A DNA stretch of 5,204 bases from Candidatus Zixiibacteriota bacterium (GTDB lineage Bacteria > Zixibacteria > MSB-5A5 > UBA10806): assembly GCA_003520965.1 (NCBI GenBank), contig DOTU01000075.1, forward strand, positions 1 to 5,204, read 5' to 3'. Shown here piece by piece: positions 1-5,204 of the stretch. Position 1 is the first letter of the stretch, and each line of letters starts with the position of its first letter. The translations under genes and the position numbers were made by a program. The notes beneath the pieces are model-generated. The model did no database searches. It was not told the DNA's origin and was given only the letters and a program-made list of their open reading frames with translations.

Positions 1-842
1 TTCTTGGAGCGTCCCAAAACCCAGTTGACTAATAGCGAAATATGCGCCTTCTCTGGAGTCGATCCGGCTAATCCCTCGAGACCGGGGCCGTTGAGTTGGT
101 CCTGCGCCTCGCGGAACGTTTCAAAATCCGGCAGATCAGTGAAGATATGAACCTTATTCTCTTCACCCAGCTTGGCCATTTTATCGATTGTAGGAATATC
201 CTCTAAAAATCCCGGTACGACCATCATCGAATAACAATCGGTCAGGCTGAATGCACGGAACGGCTTCTTGATATAATCCGCCAACTCAGTGAACTTCTCT
301 CCGTCGGGATCGGTCAGATCGGCCAGCGAAACATTCGAGAAGTAGGTGTTTACCGGATCTCCTGACGGCGCGCAATTTGCAAAAAACTGTTGAGCATTCC
401 GGTACGACATCTCCAGCGGCCGGATTTCTTCATAAATCTTTGTCAGATTTGACGAAATATTTTCCTCAAGCGACTGGGCTTCCAGGATTGCCGTGTTTCT
501 CAAATCTTCGGTATCATCGGAACTGGCGAGCATCTTATGCCAGACTTTAAGACGTTCAGCCATAAGCTTTCTGGAAGCTTCGAACTGAGGCCTGGTTAAA
601 AATTTATGCCTGTCTTCCTTTTTGGATGGATTTAAAACAGACAATCCAACCATCGTATCGCCACTAAGGCCCTTAACCTGTGGCAGAAGTCCCTCAAGCT
701 TGGCAAACGGTAGTTTGGCCTGCTCAAACTCCTTAACCAACTCGCTGATGCGGGCGCTCGGGTCGCCCGCTGGTTTCATCTCGGACGCTTGTCCCGCTTT
801 TTCCGGCTGACTCGCCGGCTGCAGCTTTTCTTCATCAGCCAT
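1..842 (-). CDS. tssC: Type VI secretion contractile sheath large subunit TssC (DUF5458-type), N-terminal 280 residues; runs off the left edge
   Basis: TssC (VipB-like) pairs with TssB to build the cytoplasmic contractile sheath that drives the inner Hcp tube outward. The frame opens with ATG at 842-840 and stays open for 280 codons to the window edge, so the C-terminal part (roughly 170-200 residues for this family) lies outside. Residues 1-28 are a low-complexity polar tail. Residues 29-58 look helical and could be the segment that ClpV recognises (inference). Recognition rests on remembered Bacteroidota T6SSiii TssC patterns: NPSKKEDRHKFLT at 71-83, a helical stretch with ENISSNL at 127-133, LEMSYRNAQQFF at 143-154 (family: LE.aYRaL..FF), SMMVVPGFL at 205-213 (family: SLLVIPGYL) and LLVNWVLGR at 270-278 (family: NWLVGR). 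A Shine-Dalgarno GGAGGA at 856-851, 8 nt before the ATG, fixes the start. It lies 35 bp after tssB. Assignment to the TssC family is confident; the subtype is less certain. Confidence 0.88.
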   Translation of the reverse strand, partial: MADEEKLQPASQPEKAGQASEMKPAGDPSARISELVKEFEQAKLPFAKLEGLLPQVKGLSGDTMVGLSVLNPSKKEDRHKFLTRPQFEASRKLMAERLKVWHKMLASSDDTEDLRNTAILEAQSLEENISSNLTKIYEEIRPLEMSYRNAQQFFANCAPSGDPVNTYFSNVSLADLTDPDGEKFTELADYIKKPFRAFSLTDCYSMMVVPGFLEDIPTIDKMAKLGEENKVHIFTDLPDFETFREAQDQLNGPGLEGLAGSTPEKAHISLLVNWVLGRSK

Positions 843-850
843 TATTATTT

Positions 851-856
851 TCCTCC
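851..856 (-). promoter_or_regulatory. Ribosome binding site of tssC
   Basis: On the minus strand these bases read GGAGGA, 8 nt before the ATG at 842-840. It is a strong Shine-Dalgarno sequence inside the 35-bp tssB-tssC gap and supports independent re-initiation for tssC, which is expected to be needed in the same amount as its sheath partner. Confidence 0.8.
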
Positions 857-877
857 AAATTAATTTTCAACATTCCA

Positions 878-1327
878 TCATGCGCCCGAGCCGCCTAATA
901 GCTCGAGGTTTTTCTCGATTAATTCAAGAAAAAGCTTTTTCTTAGCGGGGTCGGCCAATAATTTCTTTAAAGACGTATTTTTGTTTAGCTGTTTGGCCAG
1001 ATCATCCATCACATCCTTGTCCATATTGGCTTCAGTCAGAGTTTTCGACTGCGCCATGATGCTGGTCGGGCTGAAATCATCCATCTTTTTGAACTGTAAA
1101 TCTATCGTCTCCTCAGCCCCATCTGTACGAGAGATAGCAACCTCTTGCGACGGTTTGAAAGTCTCAAAGACTTCCTTCAGATTTCGGCACTTAATCGGGG
1201 TTACCTCCCCTTCTTCATTATTTAGCTTGGTGACGAACAGGGTTTTATTAGATGGCAATCCCTCAATTGGGATAGCACCACTATCCTGTTTGATCTCCTC
1301 AGCGCCGACATGCTTATCCTGCGGCAT
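878..1327 (-). CDS. tssB: Type VI secretion contractile sheath small subunit TssB
   Basis: TssB (VipA-like) forms a heterodimer with TssC; the dimers polymerise into the T6SS sheath. The protein is 149 residues. Matches to remembered Bacteroidota-type TssB include the early beta-strand NKTLFVTKL at 27-35, then LKEVFETFKPSQEV at 50-63 (family: LKTVEEVFEHFKPSVEV), an FKKMDDFSP segment at 79-87 that corresponds to the sheath-protein 'f..l.DF.P' motif before the helical C-terminus, and helices at about 90-144. The tail LLGGSGA is small and flexible. The start is ATG at 1327-1325. A reading from an upstream TTG at 1339 would add four residues, but that TTG shares a base with the GGAGGA Shine-Dalgarno (1337-1332) that serves the ATG, so it is rejected. 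It sits 36 bp after clpV and 35 bp before tssC. There is no signal peptide or membrane segment, as expected for a cytoplasmic sheath protein. Confidence 0.87.
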   Translation of the reverse strand: MPQDKHVGAEEIKQDSGAIPIEGLPSNKTLFVTKLNNEEGEVTPIKCRNLKEVFETFKPSQEVAISRTDGAEETIDLQFKKMDDFSPTSIMAQSKTLTEANMDKDVMDDLAKQLNKNTSLKKLLADPAKKKLFLELIEKNLELLGGSGA

Positions 1328-1331
1328 ACTT

Positions 1332-1337
1332 TCCTCC
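1332..1337 (-). promoter_or_regulatory. Ribosome binding site that fixes the tssB start
   Basis: The minus strand reads GGAGGA, 4 nt before the ATG at 1327-1325. The only other upstream start in frame is a TTG (1339-1337) that overlaps the first base of this Shine-Dalgarno, so a ribosome docked here cannot use it. This sets the protein at 149 residues. Confidence 0.8.
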
Positions 1338-1363
1338 AAAATTCAAGAAACGAGCGCGAAAAA

Positions 1364-3811
1364 TCAAGCCTTTCCTCGCTCAAGTACATTTATTATAAAT
1401 TCATTATTTTCAACATTGATTTCAACTCGATCACCGGCTTCAATTTCATTGGTGATGATCTTGACCGATAATTTTGAGAGAATCTCCTTTTCGATTAGCC
1501 TCTGCAACGGTCTGGCTCCCATTTCAAAATCATACCCTTCTTCCACCAACTTGTCAATTGCCGCTTTACCGAGCTGCAATCCGATCTTTTTATCAGCCAG
1601 AAGCTTGCTTACTTCGTTGGTTTGGATAGTGACAATATTGGCCAGCGATTCTTTGCTTAATGTATGGAAAACGATTACTTCCTGGATTCTATTGAGCAAT
1701 TCCGGCTTGAATTTGCGAAGCATCATTTCGCGCAACTCTTCCGATGTAAAATTTTCCCCTTTGCGATCTTTCTCGACAATCTCCATGCCGCCATAATTTG
1801 AGGTCAAGATTACGATTGTATTGGAGAAATCTACCGTGCGGTTTTTGCCATCGGTGAGTCGGCCATCATCGAGAAGCTGCAAGAGAACATTGAAAATATC
1901 CAAATGAGCTTTCTCTATTTCATCGAAAAGCACCACTGAAAACGGTTGACGGCGTACCGATTCGGTCAGAATTCCGCCCTCTTCGTAGCCCACATAACCC
2001 GGAGGCGCCCCGATCAACTTGGCGACATTGTGCTTCTCCATATATTCCGACATATCCATACGGACAATATTCTTCTCATCATCGAATAAGAATTCGGCGA
2101 TCGCCTTGGCCAGCTCGGTTTTACCGGTTCCAGTCGGTCCCAGGAAAATGAACGCCCCAATGGGACGGTTGGGACGTTTTAATCCCGCCCGGGCCTTTCG
2201 AACCGATTCGGATATAGCATGAACCGCGTCATATTGTCCTACAACCCGCCGAGACAGATGCTCTTCCATCTTGAGCACCTTCAATGTCTCATCCTCACGC
2301 ATTTTGGCGAGCGGGATACCTGTCCAACGCGAGATTGTCCGAGCCACCTCGTTGGGACTGACCTCATCTTTGGTGCTGGAAAGAAGAGATTGTAGATTCT
2401 TGGCCGGTTCCAGTATCTCGGCATTCGATGATGGGGCCTCAGGTAAAGTGTTAAGCCCCGCCTTTATCTCTGGCCGATAATTTACCTGCTCATATATTTT
2501 CCCAAGCTCTGCCAGATGGTCTTTAACCCCATCCGATGAGACGCCGAGCTTCTTGATCAGGTTATCGAGACGTCCCTTAATTTCATCAGAAAGAAGTTTA
2601 TACTGCGCAGCCGCCTCATCTATTATATCGATCGCTACTTCGGGCAGCATTCTGCCACCAAGGTACCGTTTCGACATTCGTACGGCTTCCAAGATGGCAT
2701 CGTCTGAGATTGCCAATTTATGATGCTCTTCATATCTTTGACGGATGCCATCTATAATCTTTTTGGCTTCAGGAATCGCCGGCGGTTGAATCGTTACTCT
2801 CTGAAAGAGGGCGGCCAGCCCCTTATCGAGCGTAAAGTGCCGGGTATAATCCTCTTCGTTGGTGGCGGCAATTACCGTTATCTCTCCGCGCGAAAGATAA
2901 GCCTTAAGCGGCCCGCTCATCTCCGGAGGACCACCAGTTGGAGAGGCCTTCAGTAGTTCATGAATATCATCGATGACCAAAATCGTATTGCGCGATGATT
3001 CCTTGACACCGGCCAGGACCGTACGAAATCTTTCTTCGAGCTCGCCTCGATACTTGATGCCAGCGGTAATCTCGTCCAGATCCAATTCCAGAAGCGTTTT
3101 CCCTTTCAAGGCAGGAAGGCTGCCATCGGCAATTCTCTGGGCAATACCCCGGATAAGGGCCGTTTTACCGACACCGTCTGGCCCTACAATAATTGGATTG
3201 GATCTATGCCGTCTGAGAAGAATCTGAAGAATTTCGATAACCTTATCATCGCCGCCAATTGAGGGGTCAAGCTTTCCAGCTTTGGCTTTGGCTGTGAGAT
3301 CCAGGCTAAAACTGCCCGATACCACAAAGGGCGTTGCCATTTCCGAGCCACCGGATGATATCGTTTCAACCCCCTCCGGCATCTCCCCTATTGCCCTATA
3401 AAGTTCTCCCTTGGAGAGGTTCATCTTTCCCAACAGGTCGCTTGAGATACCGGAACCGGAGTCCACCAGGGCTATCAATAGATGTTCGCATCCGATCTTA
3501 GGCGCTTTGAAATTGCTGCGTTCAAGCTCGGCAGCCGAAACCAAATCCTCTATAAGTGGCGAAAGGGGTAATTTAAGTTTGACGGCAGATGATTTGGGAA
3601 ATGCCTCCATTTCGAACTCAACTATCGATTGTAGGAGTACGCTATTTTTATCGAGATATGACAACAGCGACTCAACCGGCCCCGACTTCTTTCGAAGGAC
3701 TGCGAGGAGAAGATGTTCGGGCATAACTTCAGTGTGTCGTTTGGACAGGGCGATATCCTGCGCCAAAATCAAAGCTTCTTTGGCTTCCTTGCTCAACTCA
3801 GAAATGTTCAT
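1364..3811 (-). CDS. clpV: Type VI secretion AAA+ ATPase ClpV/TssH (ClpB-family double-ring unfoldase) with a divergent first ATPase domain
   Basis: This is an 815-residue Hsp100 protein, shorter than ClpB (about 860). Next to tssB-tssC it is best read as ClpV/TssH, the cytoplasmic hexamer that extracts contracted sheath subunits for reuse. Domains in order: double Clp-N repeat (about 1-145); D1 ATPase (about 178-400) with Walker A GPDGVGKT at 210-217 and pore loop KYRG at 253-256; a short middle domain (about 405-490, less than the long ClpB coiled coil); and D2 ATPase (about 494-805). D2 has Walker A GPTGTGKT at 558-565, pore loop PPGYVGY at 603-609, Walker B LFDE with D630/E631, sensor-1 N672, arginine finger R708 in LLNRI, and sensor-2 R767 in GARP, all canonical. 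D1 is odd: Walker B reads VIDD (D281/D282, not DE), and the ClpB 'LERRFQ' arginine fingers read 'LAALFQ' (332-337). No ClpP-binding loop is evident. The ATG at 3811 matches the expected Clp-N beginning but has only a weak AGAG Shine-Dalgarno. A general ClpB/ClpC role is possible but less likely in this operon. Confidence 0.85.
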   Translation of the reverse strand: MNISELSKEAKEALILAQDIALSKRHTEVMPEHLLLAVLRKKSGPVESLLSYLDKNSVLLQSIVEFEMEAFPKSSAVKLKLPLSPLIEDLVSAAELERSNFKAPKIGCEHLLIALVDSGSGISSDLLGKMNLSKGELYRAIGEMPEGVETISSGGSEMATPFVVSGSFSLDLTAKAKAGKLDPSIGGDDKVIEILQILLRRHRSNPIIVGPDGVGKTALIRGIAQRIADGSLPALKGKTLLELDLDEITAGIKYRGELEERFRTVLAGVKESSRNTILVIDDIHELLKASPTGGPPEMSGPLKAYLSRGEITVIAATNEEDYTRHFTLDKGLAALFQRVTIQPPAIPEAKKIIDGIRQRYEEHHKLAISDDAILEAVRMSKRYLGGRMLPEVAIDIIDEAAAQYKLLSDEIKGRLDNLIKKLGVSSDGVKDHLAELGKIYEQVNYRPEIKAGLNTLPEAPSSNAEILEPAKNLQSLLSSTKDEVSPNEVARTISRWTGIPLAKMREDETLKVLKMEEHLSRRVVGQYDAVHAISESVRKARAGLKRPNRPIGAFIFLGPTGTGKTELAKAIAEFLFDDEKNIVRMDMSEYMEKHNVAKLIGAPPGYVGYEEGGILTESVRRQPFSVVLFDEIEKAHLDIFNVLLQLLDDGRLTDGKNRTVDFSNTIVILTSNYGGMEIVEKDRKGENFTSEELREMMLRKFKPELLNRIQEVIVFHTLSKESLANIVTIQTNEVSKLLADKKIGLQLGKAAIDKLVEEGYDFEMGARPLQRLIEKEILSKLSVKIITNEIEAGDRVEINVENNEFIINVLERGKA

Positions 3812-3867
3812 AATAAGACTCTGTTTGTGGGAAAATAACCCATCCCTTAAAAGGAGTTAGCAATACC

Positions 3868-3879
3868 AACTTCTGTAAA
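3868..3879. repeat. Left arm of a 12-bp perfect inverted repeat flanking the clpV promoter
   Basis: The plus strand reads AACTTCTGTAAA. Its exact reverse complement, TTTACAGAAGTT, occurs at 3986-3997, with 106 bp between the two arms. The segment between them contains the candidate clpV promoter, and this arm would fall in the 5' untranslated region of the clpV transcript. The arms could be recombination sites of an invertible segment or two copies of a protein binding site. Confidence 0.6.
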
Positions 3880-3901
3880 CTCAACTAAGACAAATAGCTA
3901 T

Positions 3902-3934
3902 ATTATAAGTAACATGGAGCAGCTTTTAAGTCAA
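3902..3934 (-). promoter_or_regulatory. Candidate promoter of the clpV-tssB-tssC operon
   Basis: On the minus strand an exact TATAAT lies at 3907-3902, about 90 bp before the clpV start. A TTGACT lies at 3934-3929, but the 21-bp spacer is longer than the usual 16-18 bp. A shorter-spaced alternative -35 would be TTAAAA 16 bp upstream of the TATAAT. The hexamer and position are suggestive; the exact -35 is not settled, and a different sigma factor or an activator may be used. Confidence 0.4.
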
Positions 3935-3985
3935 GAAATTTCTGGCAATTTAGGGGGCTCTTTCCTTGTATTCGTTCCGATTGTT

Positions 3986-3997
3986 TTTACAGAAGTT
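3986..3997. repeat. Right arm of the 12-bp perfect inverted repeat
   Basis: The plus strand reads TTTACAGAAGTT, the exact reverse complement of 3868-3879. Identity stops after 12 bp on both sides, so this is a short exact pair rather than the end of a longer transposon terminus. It lies upstream of the candidate clpV promoter. Confidence 0.6.
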
Positions 3998-4072
3998 TGT
4001 GGCAAAACCAAGGGGACCAACTAATAAATAACCCCCTGCTAAATTTACAACTTAACAGAGGGTTTCAAATTT

Positions 4073-4084
4073 GGTAGCGCTACC
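4073..4084. promoter_or_regulatory. 12-bp perfect palindrome resembling a LacI-family operator
   Basis: GGTAGCGCTACC is a gapless perfect palindrome centred on CG, preceded by T. Many LacI-family repressors bind even palindromes with a central CG of this kind (pattern TGGTAGCGCTACCA or TGWNANCGNTNWCA), often upstream of sugar-use or outer-membrane receptor genes. It lies about 260 bp from the clpV start and about 390 bp from the secreted-protein gene, so which gene it would control is unclear. No regulator gene is in the window. Confidence 0.4.
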
Positions 4085-4195
4085 CCGCATCGTAGGGAAG
4101 CAAATGACGTCAAAACGCCAGGATTCACCTCAGAAGACCCGATCTCTCCGGCCTTCTCCCCTCTCACGATACTGGAAGCTGAATTCAGTCATCAC

Positions 4196-4264
4196 ATTAT
4201 GGGAGTTGCCACTTAATGATATTAAGCGCATCTTGGTGTATGACAACTCCCCCAATTCCATAAT
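4196..4264. repeat. Bulged hairpin / nested inverted repeat in the intergenic region
   Basis: The left arm ATTATGGGAGTTG (4196-4208) is complementary to CAACTC (4244-4249) and then CCATAAT (4258-4264), giving 13 pairs with an 8-nt bulge on the right arm. In an alternative register, GGGAGTTG pairs with CAACTCCC (4201-4208 with 4244-4251) for 8 continuous pairs. Inside the loop a second hairpin, CTTAAT (4212-4217) with ATTAAG (4221-4226), has a 3-nt loop. No T-tract follows, so it is not a typical intrinsic terminator. It could be a structured RNA, a leader element or a decayed mobile repeat. Confidence 0.45.
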
Positions 4265-4362
4265 TCCAGACAATTTACAAAACTAAAAGCCCAAAATCCC
4301 TATAAAGTCGAGGGTTCGAAGCGGTGTTAAAGTATGTGAATGGCAAACACGGCACTTAACGC

Positions 4363-4390
4363 TTGACACAAATTAGATATGGCTTAAATT
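4363..4390 (+). promoter_or_regulatory. Candidate sigma-70-type promoter of the secreted-protein gene
   Basis: An exact TTGACA at 4363-4368 is followed after 16 bp by TAAATT at 4385-4390 (4 of 6 matches to TATAAT). Transcription would start near 4397, leaving a leader of about 80 nt before the ATG at 4478. Orientation and distance fit the rightward gene. Confidence 0.5.
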
Positions 4391-4467
4391 GTAATTCGCA
4401 GCATTTGTTTAGCCGCACGGTTGGGAAACCATAGAAACTGAACAGCTTTGATTCTGCTTGCTTCCCT

Positions 4468-4473
4468 GGAGGT
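4468..4473 (+). promoter_or_regulatory. Ribosome binding site of the secreted-protein gene
   Basis: GGAGGT lies 4 nt before the ATG at 4478-4480. It decides this start over later in-frame methionines (residues 34 and 42), which would remove the signal peptide. Confidence 0.75.
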
Positions 4474-4477
4474 AGCC

Positions 4478-5204
4478 ATGAAGCGTTTGTCTCTCCCCTT
4501 TGTCCTGCTGCTGGTGGTTGTGTTTTGGGCCACCGCAAACTCTCAACCATCCCTTTCAAATGAACCACAGAAAGCAATGGTTCTTTCCAATCTCTCCTCC
4601 ATGCTGCTTTCGTTCACAGAGAACCGGGGACAATGGGATGAGAAAGCTCTGTTCAAAGCTGAAGCCGGCGGTGCCACCTTCTGGTTTTGCAAGGATGAGG
4701 TGGTATACCAGTTCACACGCGATACCGATGAGCTTTTTGAGGATGGCATGCCTCATGGCCCCAAAATGCCGGATGGCATGCCCGATAAGTTCGATCATCC
4801 CCGCTATAAAAAAGAATCGATGGTATTGCGGGCTCAGTTTGTAGGGGCAAATCTCAATCCCGAAATATCTGGGGCAGATCGTCTTTCTCACAATAACAAC
4901 TACTTCCTCGGCAATATTCCCTCCAAATGGGCTACCGATGTGCCCAATTGGTCATCCGTTACTTATAAGAATATCTATCCCAGCATTGACCTTAAATATC
5001 ATGGCGACGGGAAAGGCATGAAATACGATTTTATTGTCAATCCCGGAGCCGATATCTCCCAGATAAAAATAAGATATGAGGGAGTTGACGGCCTTAGTGT
5101 CACCTCCAATGGTGATCTGGAAGCCGATACACGCTTTGGCCCAGTAAAGGAGAGAATCCCCCGAATCTATCAAGAAATAGAAGGACCAAATAGAGAGATT
5201 AAGG
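4478..5204 (+). CDS. Secreted protein with N-terminal 'ENRGQ' (DUF7948) module, probable SBBP beta-propeller protein; runs off the right edge
   Basis: The frame is open for 242 codons to the window edge. Residues 1-22 form a signal peptide: K2-R3, a hydrophobic core LPFVLLLVVVFWA, then a likely cut after A20 or S22. The mature part begins with FTENRGQWD at 46-54, the hallmark of the module that heads SBBP-repeat (beta-propeller repeat) exported proteins. It is followed by features usual for that module: a 'GGATFWFCKDEVVYQFTR' strand pair, an NNYFLGN segment, a WATDVPNWSSVTYKNIYPSIDL stretch split here as WATDVPNW and YKNIYPSIDLKY, and YDFIVNPGADISQIKIRYEG. A methionine-rich DGMP repeat stands out at about residues 89-102. 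The protein should be exported to the periplasm, cell surface or outside; its biological role is unknown. Propeller repeats and any C-terminal sorting domain would lie beyond the right edge. It is divergent from the T6SS operon, and nothing visible links the two functionally. Confidence 0.75.
   Translation, partial: MKRLSLPFVLLLVVVFWATANSQPSLSNEPQKAMVLSNLSSMLLSFTENRGQWDEKALFKAEAGGATFWFCKDEVVYQFTRDTDELFEDGMPHGPKMPDGMPDKFDHPRYKKESMVLRAQFVGANLNPEISGADRLSHNNNYFLGNIPSKWATDVPNWSSVTYKNIYPSIDLKYHGDGKGMKYDFIVNPGADISQIKIRYEGVDGLSVTSNGDLEADTRFGPVKERIPRIYQEIEGPNREIK
4741..4782 (+). repeat. 12-bp direct repeat inside the secreted-protein gene
   Basis: GGATGGCATGCC occurs at 4741-4752 and again at 4771-4782, a 30-bp (10-codon) in-frame period, so both copies encode DGMP. 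This suggests a small in-frame duplication that lengthened a surface loop rich in Met, Pro, Gly and Asp within the N-terminal module. Confidence 0.6.

Larger units (their letters stand above)
3812..4477. other. Divergent intergenic region without a convincing gene
   Basis: This 666-bp stretch separates clpV, which leaves to the left, from the secreted-protein gene, which leaves to the right, so it should hold both promoters and no terminators for the flanking genes. It contains AT-rich sequence, candidate promoters in both directions, a 12-bp inverted repeat pair, a 12-bp palindrome, and a bulged hairpin; these are listed separately. A TTG-initiated 71-codon frame at 4071-4286 is present but not supported as a gene. 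I found no tRNA, rRNA or CRISPR array here. Confidence 0.75.

Noticed and set aside
981..1796. Long plus-strand open frame of 271 codons spanning parts of tssB and clpV
   Set aside because: It lies antisense to two well-recognised genes, crosses their boundary, has Ser-rich composition typical of a reverse-strand shadow and resembles no family I know.
3828..3842. Small hairpin (TGGG / CCCA with a 7-nt loop) just upstream of clpV
   Set aside because: A 4-bp stem is too short to distinguish from chance or to claim control of translation.
3411..3860. Plus-strand open frame of 149 codons over the clpV N-terminal region
   Set aside because: It is antisense to the clear Clp-N domain, its composition looks like a shadow, and it has no recognisable motif.
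3952..4037. AGGGGG at 3952-3957 and CCCCCT at 4032-4037 as an inverted pair
   Set aside because: Only 6 bp of identity separated by 74 bp, with no extension; readily expected by chance.
4071..4286. 71-codon plus-strand frame in the intergenic region, with a TTG start and a GAGGG 8 nt upstream
   Set aside because: The rare start, composition without any motif, and overlap with the palindrome and hairpin make it more likely non-coding; a conserved homologue would be needed to revive it.
4308..4321. GTCGAGGGTTCGAA, which looks like the T-arm of a tRNA or a phage attachment site
   Set aside because: No complementary T-stem, acceptor or anticodon arm can be found around it, and no integrase or second copy is visible.
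4556..4891. Minus-strand open frame of 111 codons opposite the secreted-protein gene
   Set aside because: It is antisense to a gene with a signal peptide, a ribosome binding site and the ENRGQ motif, so it is a shadow.

Overview
The window looks like bacterial chromosome of moderate GC content. Three genes on the minus strand run leftward and one gene on the plus strand runs rightward from a shared intergenic region of about 670 bp. The leftward genes, in order of transcription, are a ClpV/TssH-type double-AAA+ ATPase (1364-3811), the small contractile-sheath subunit TssB (878-1327) and the large sheath subunit TssC (842 running off the left edge). The gaps between them are only 36 and 35 bp, and tssB and tssC each have a strong GGAGGA ribosome binding site, so they read as one operon. 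Together they form the sheath and sheath-recycling module of a type VI secretion system (T6SS): TssB and TssC assemble into the contractile sheath, and ClpV disassembles the contracted sheath.

The TssB and TssC sequences resemble, from memory, the Bacteroidota subtype (T6SSiii; TssC of the DUF5458/PF17541 group) more than the classical proteobacterial VipA/VipB. The rightward gene (4478 running off the right edge) encodes a secreted protein that starts with the 'TENRGQWD' module (DUF7948) found at the head of SBBP beta-propeller proteins. Such proteins are common in Bacteroidota and in candidate phyla of the wider FCB group such as Zixibacteria. The best guess is an FCB-group bacterium, possibly an uncultivated lineage; this is inference and cannot be settled from one window.

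The intergenic region (3812-4477) has no convincing gene but is rich in signals. There is a candidate leftward promoter with an exact TATAAT; a 12-bp perfect inverted repeat that flanks that promoter (a possible invertible segment or pair of operator sites); a 12-bp perfect palindrome of LacI-family operator type; a long imperfect hairpin at 4196-4264; and a good rightward TTGACA promoter about 90 bp before the secreted-protein gene.

The most unusual protein feature is in ClpV. Its second ATPase domain has every canonical catalytic motif. Its first domain keeps Walker A and the pore loop but has Asp in place of the catalytic Walker B Glu and lacks the paired arginine fingers.
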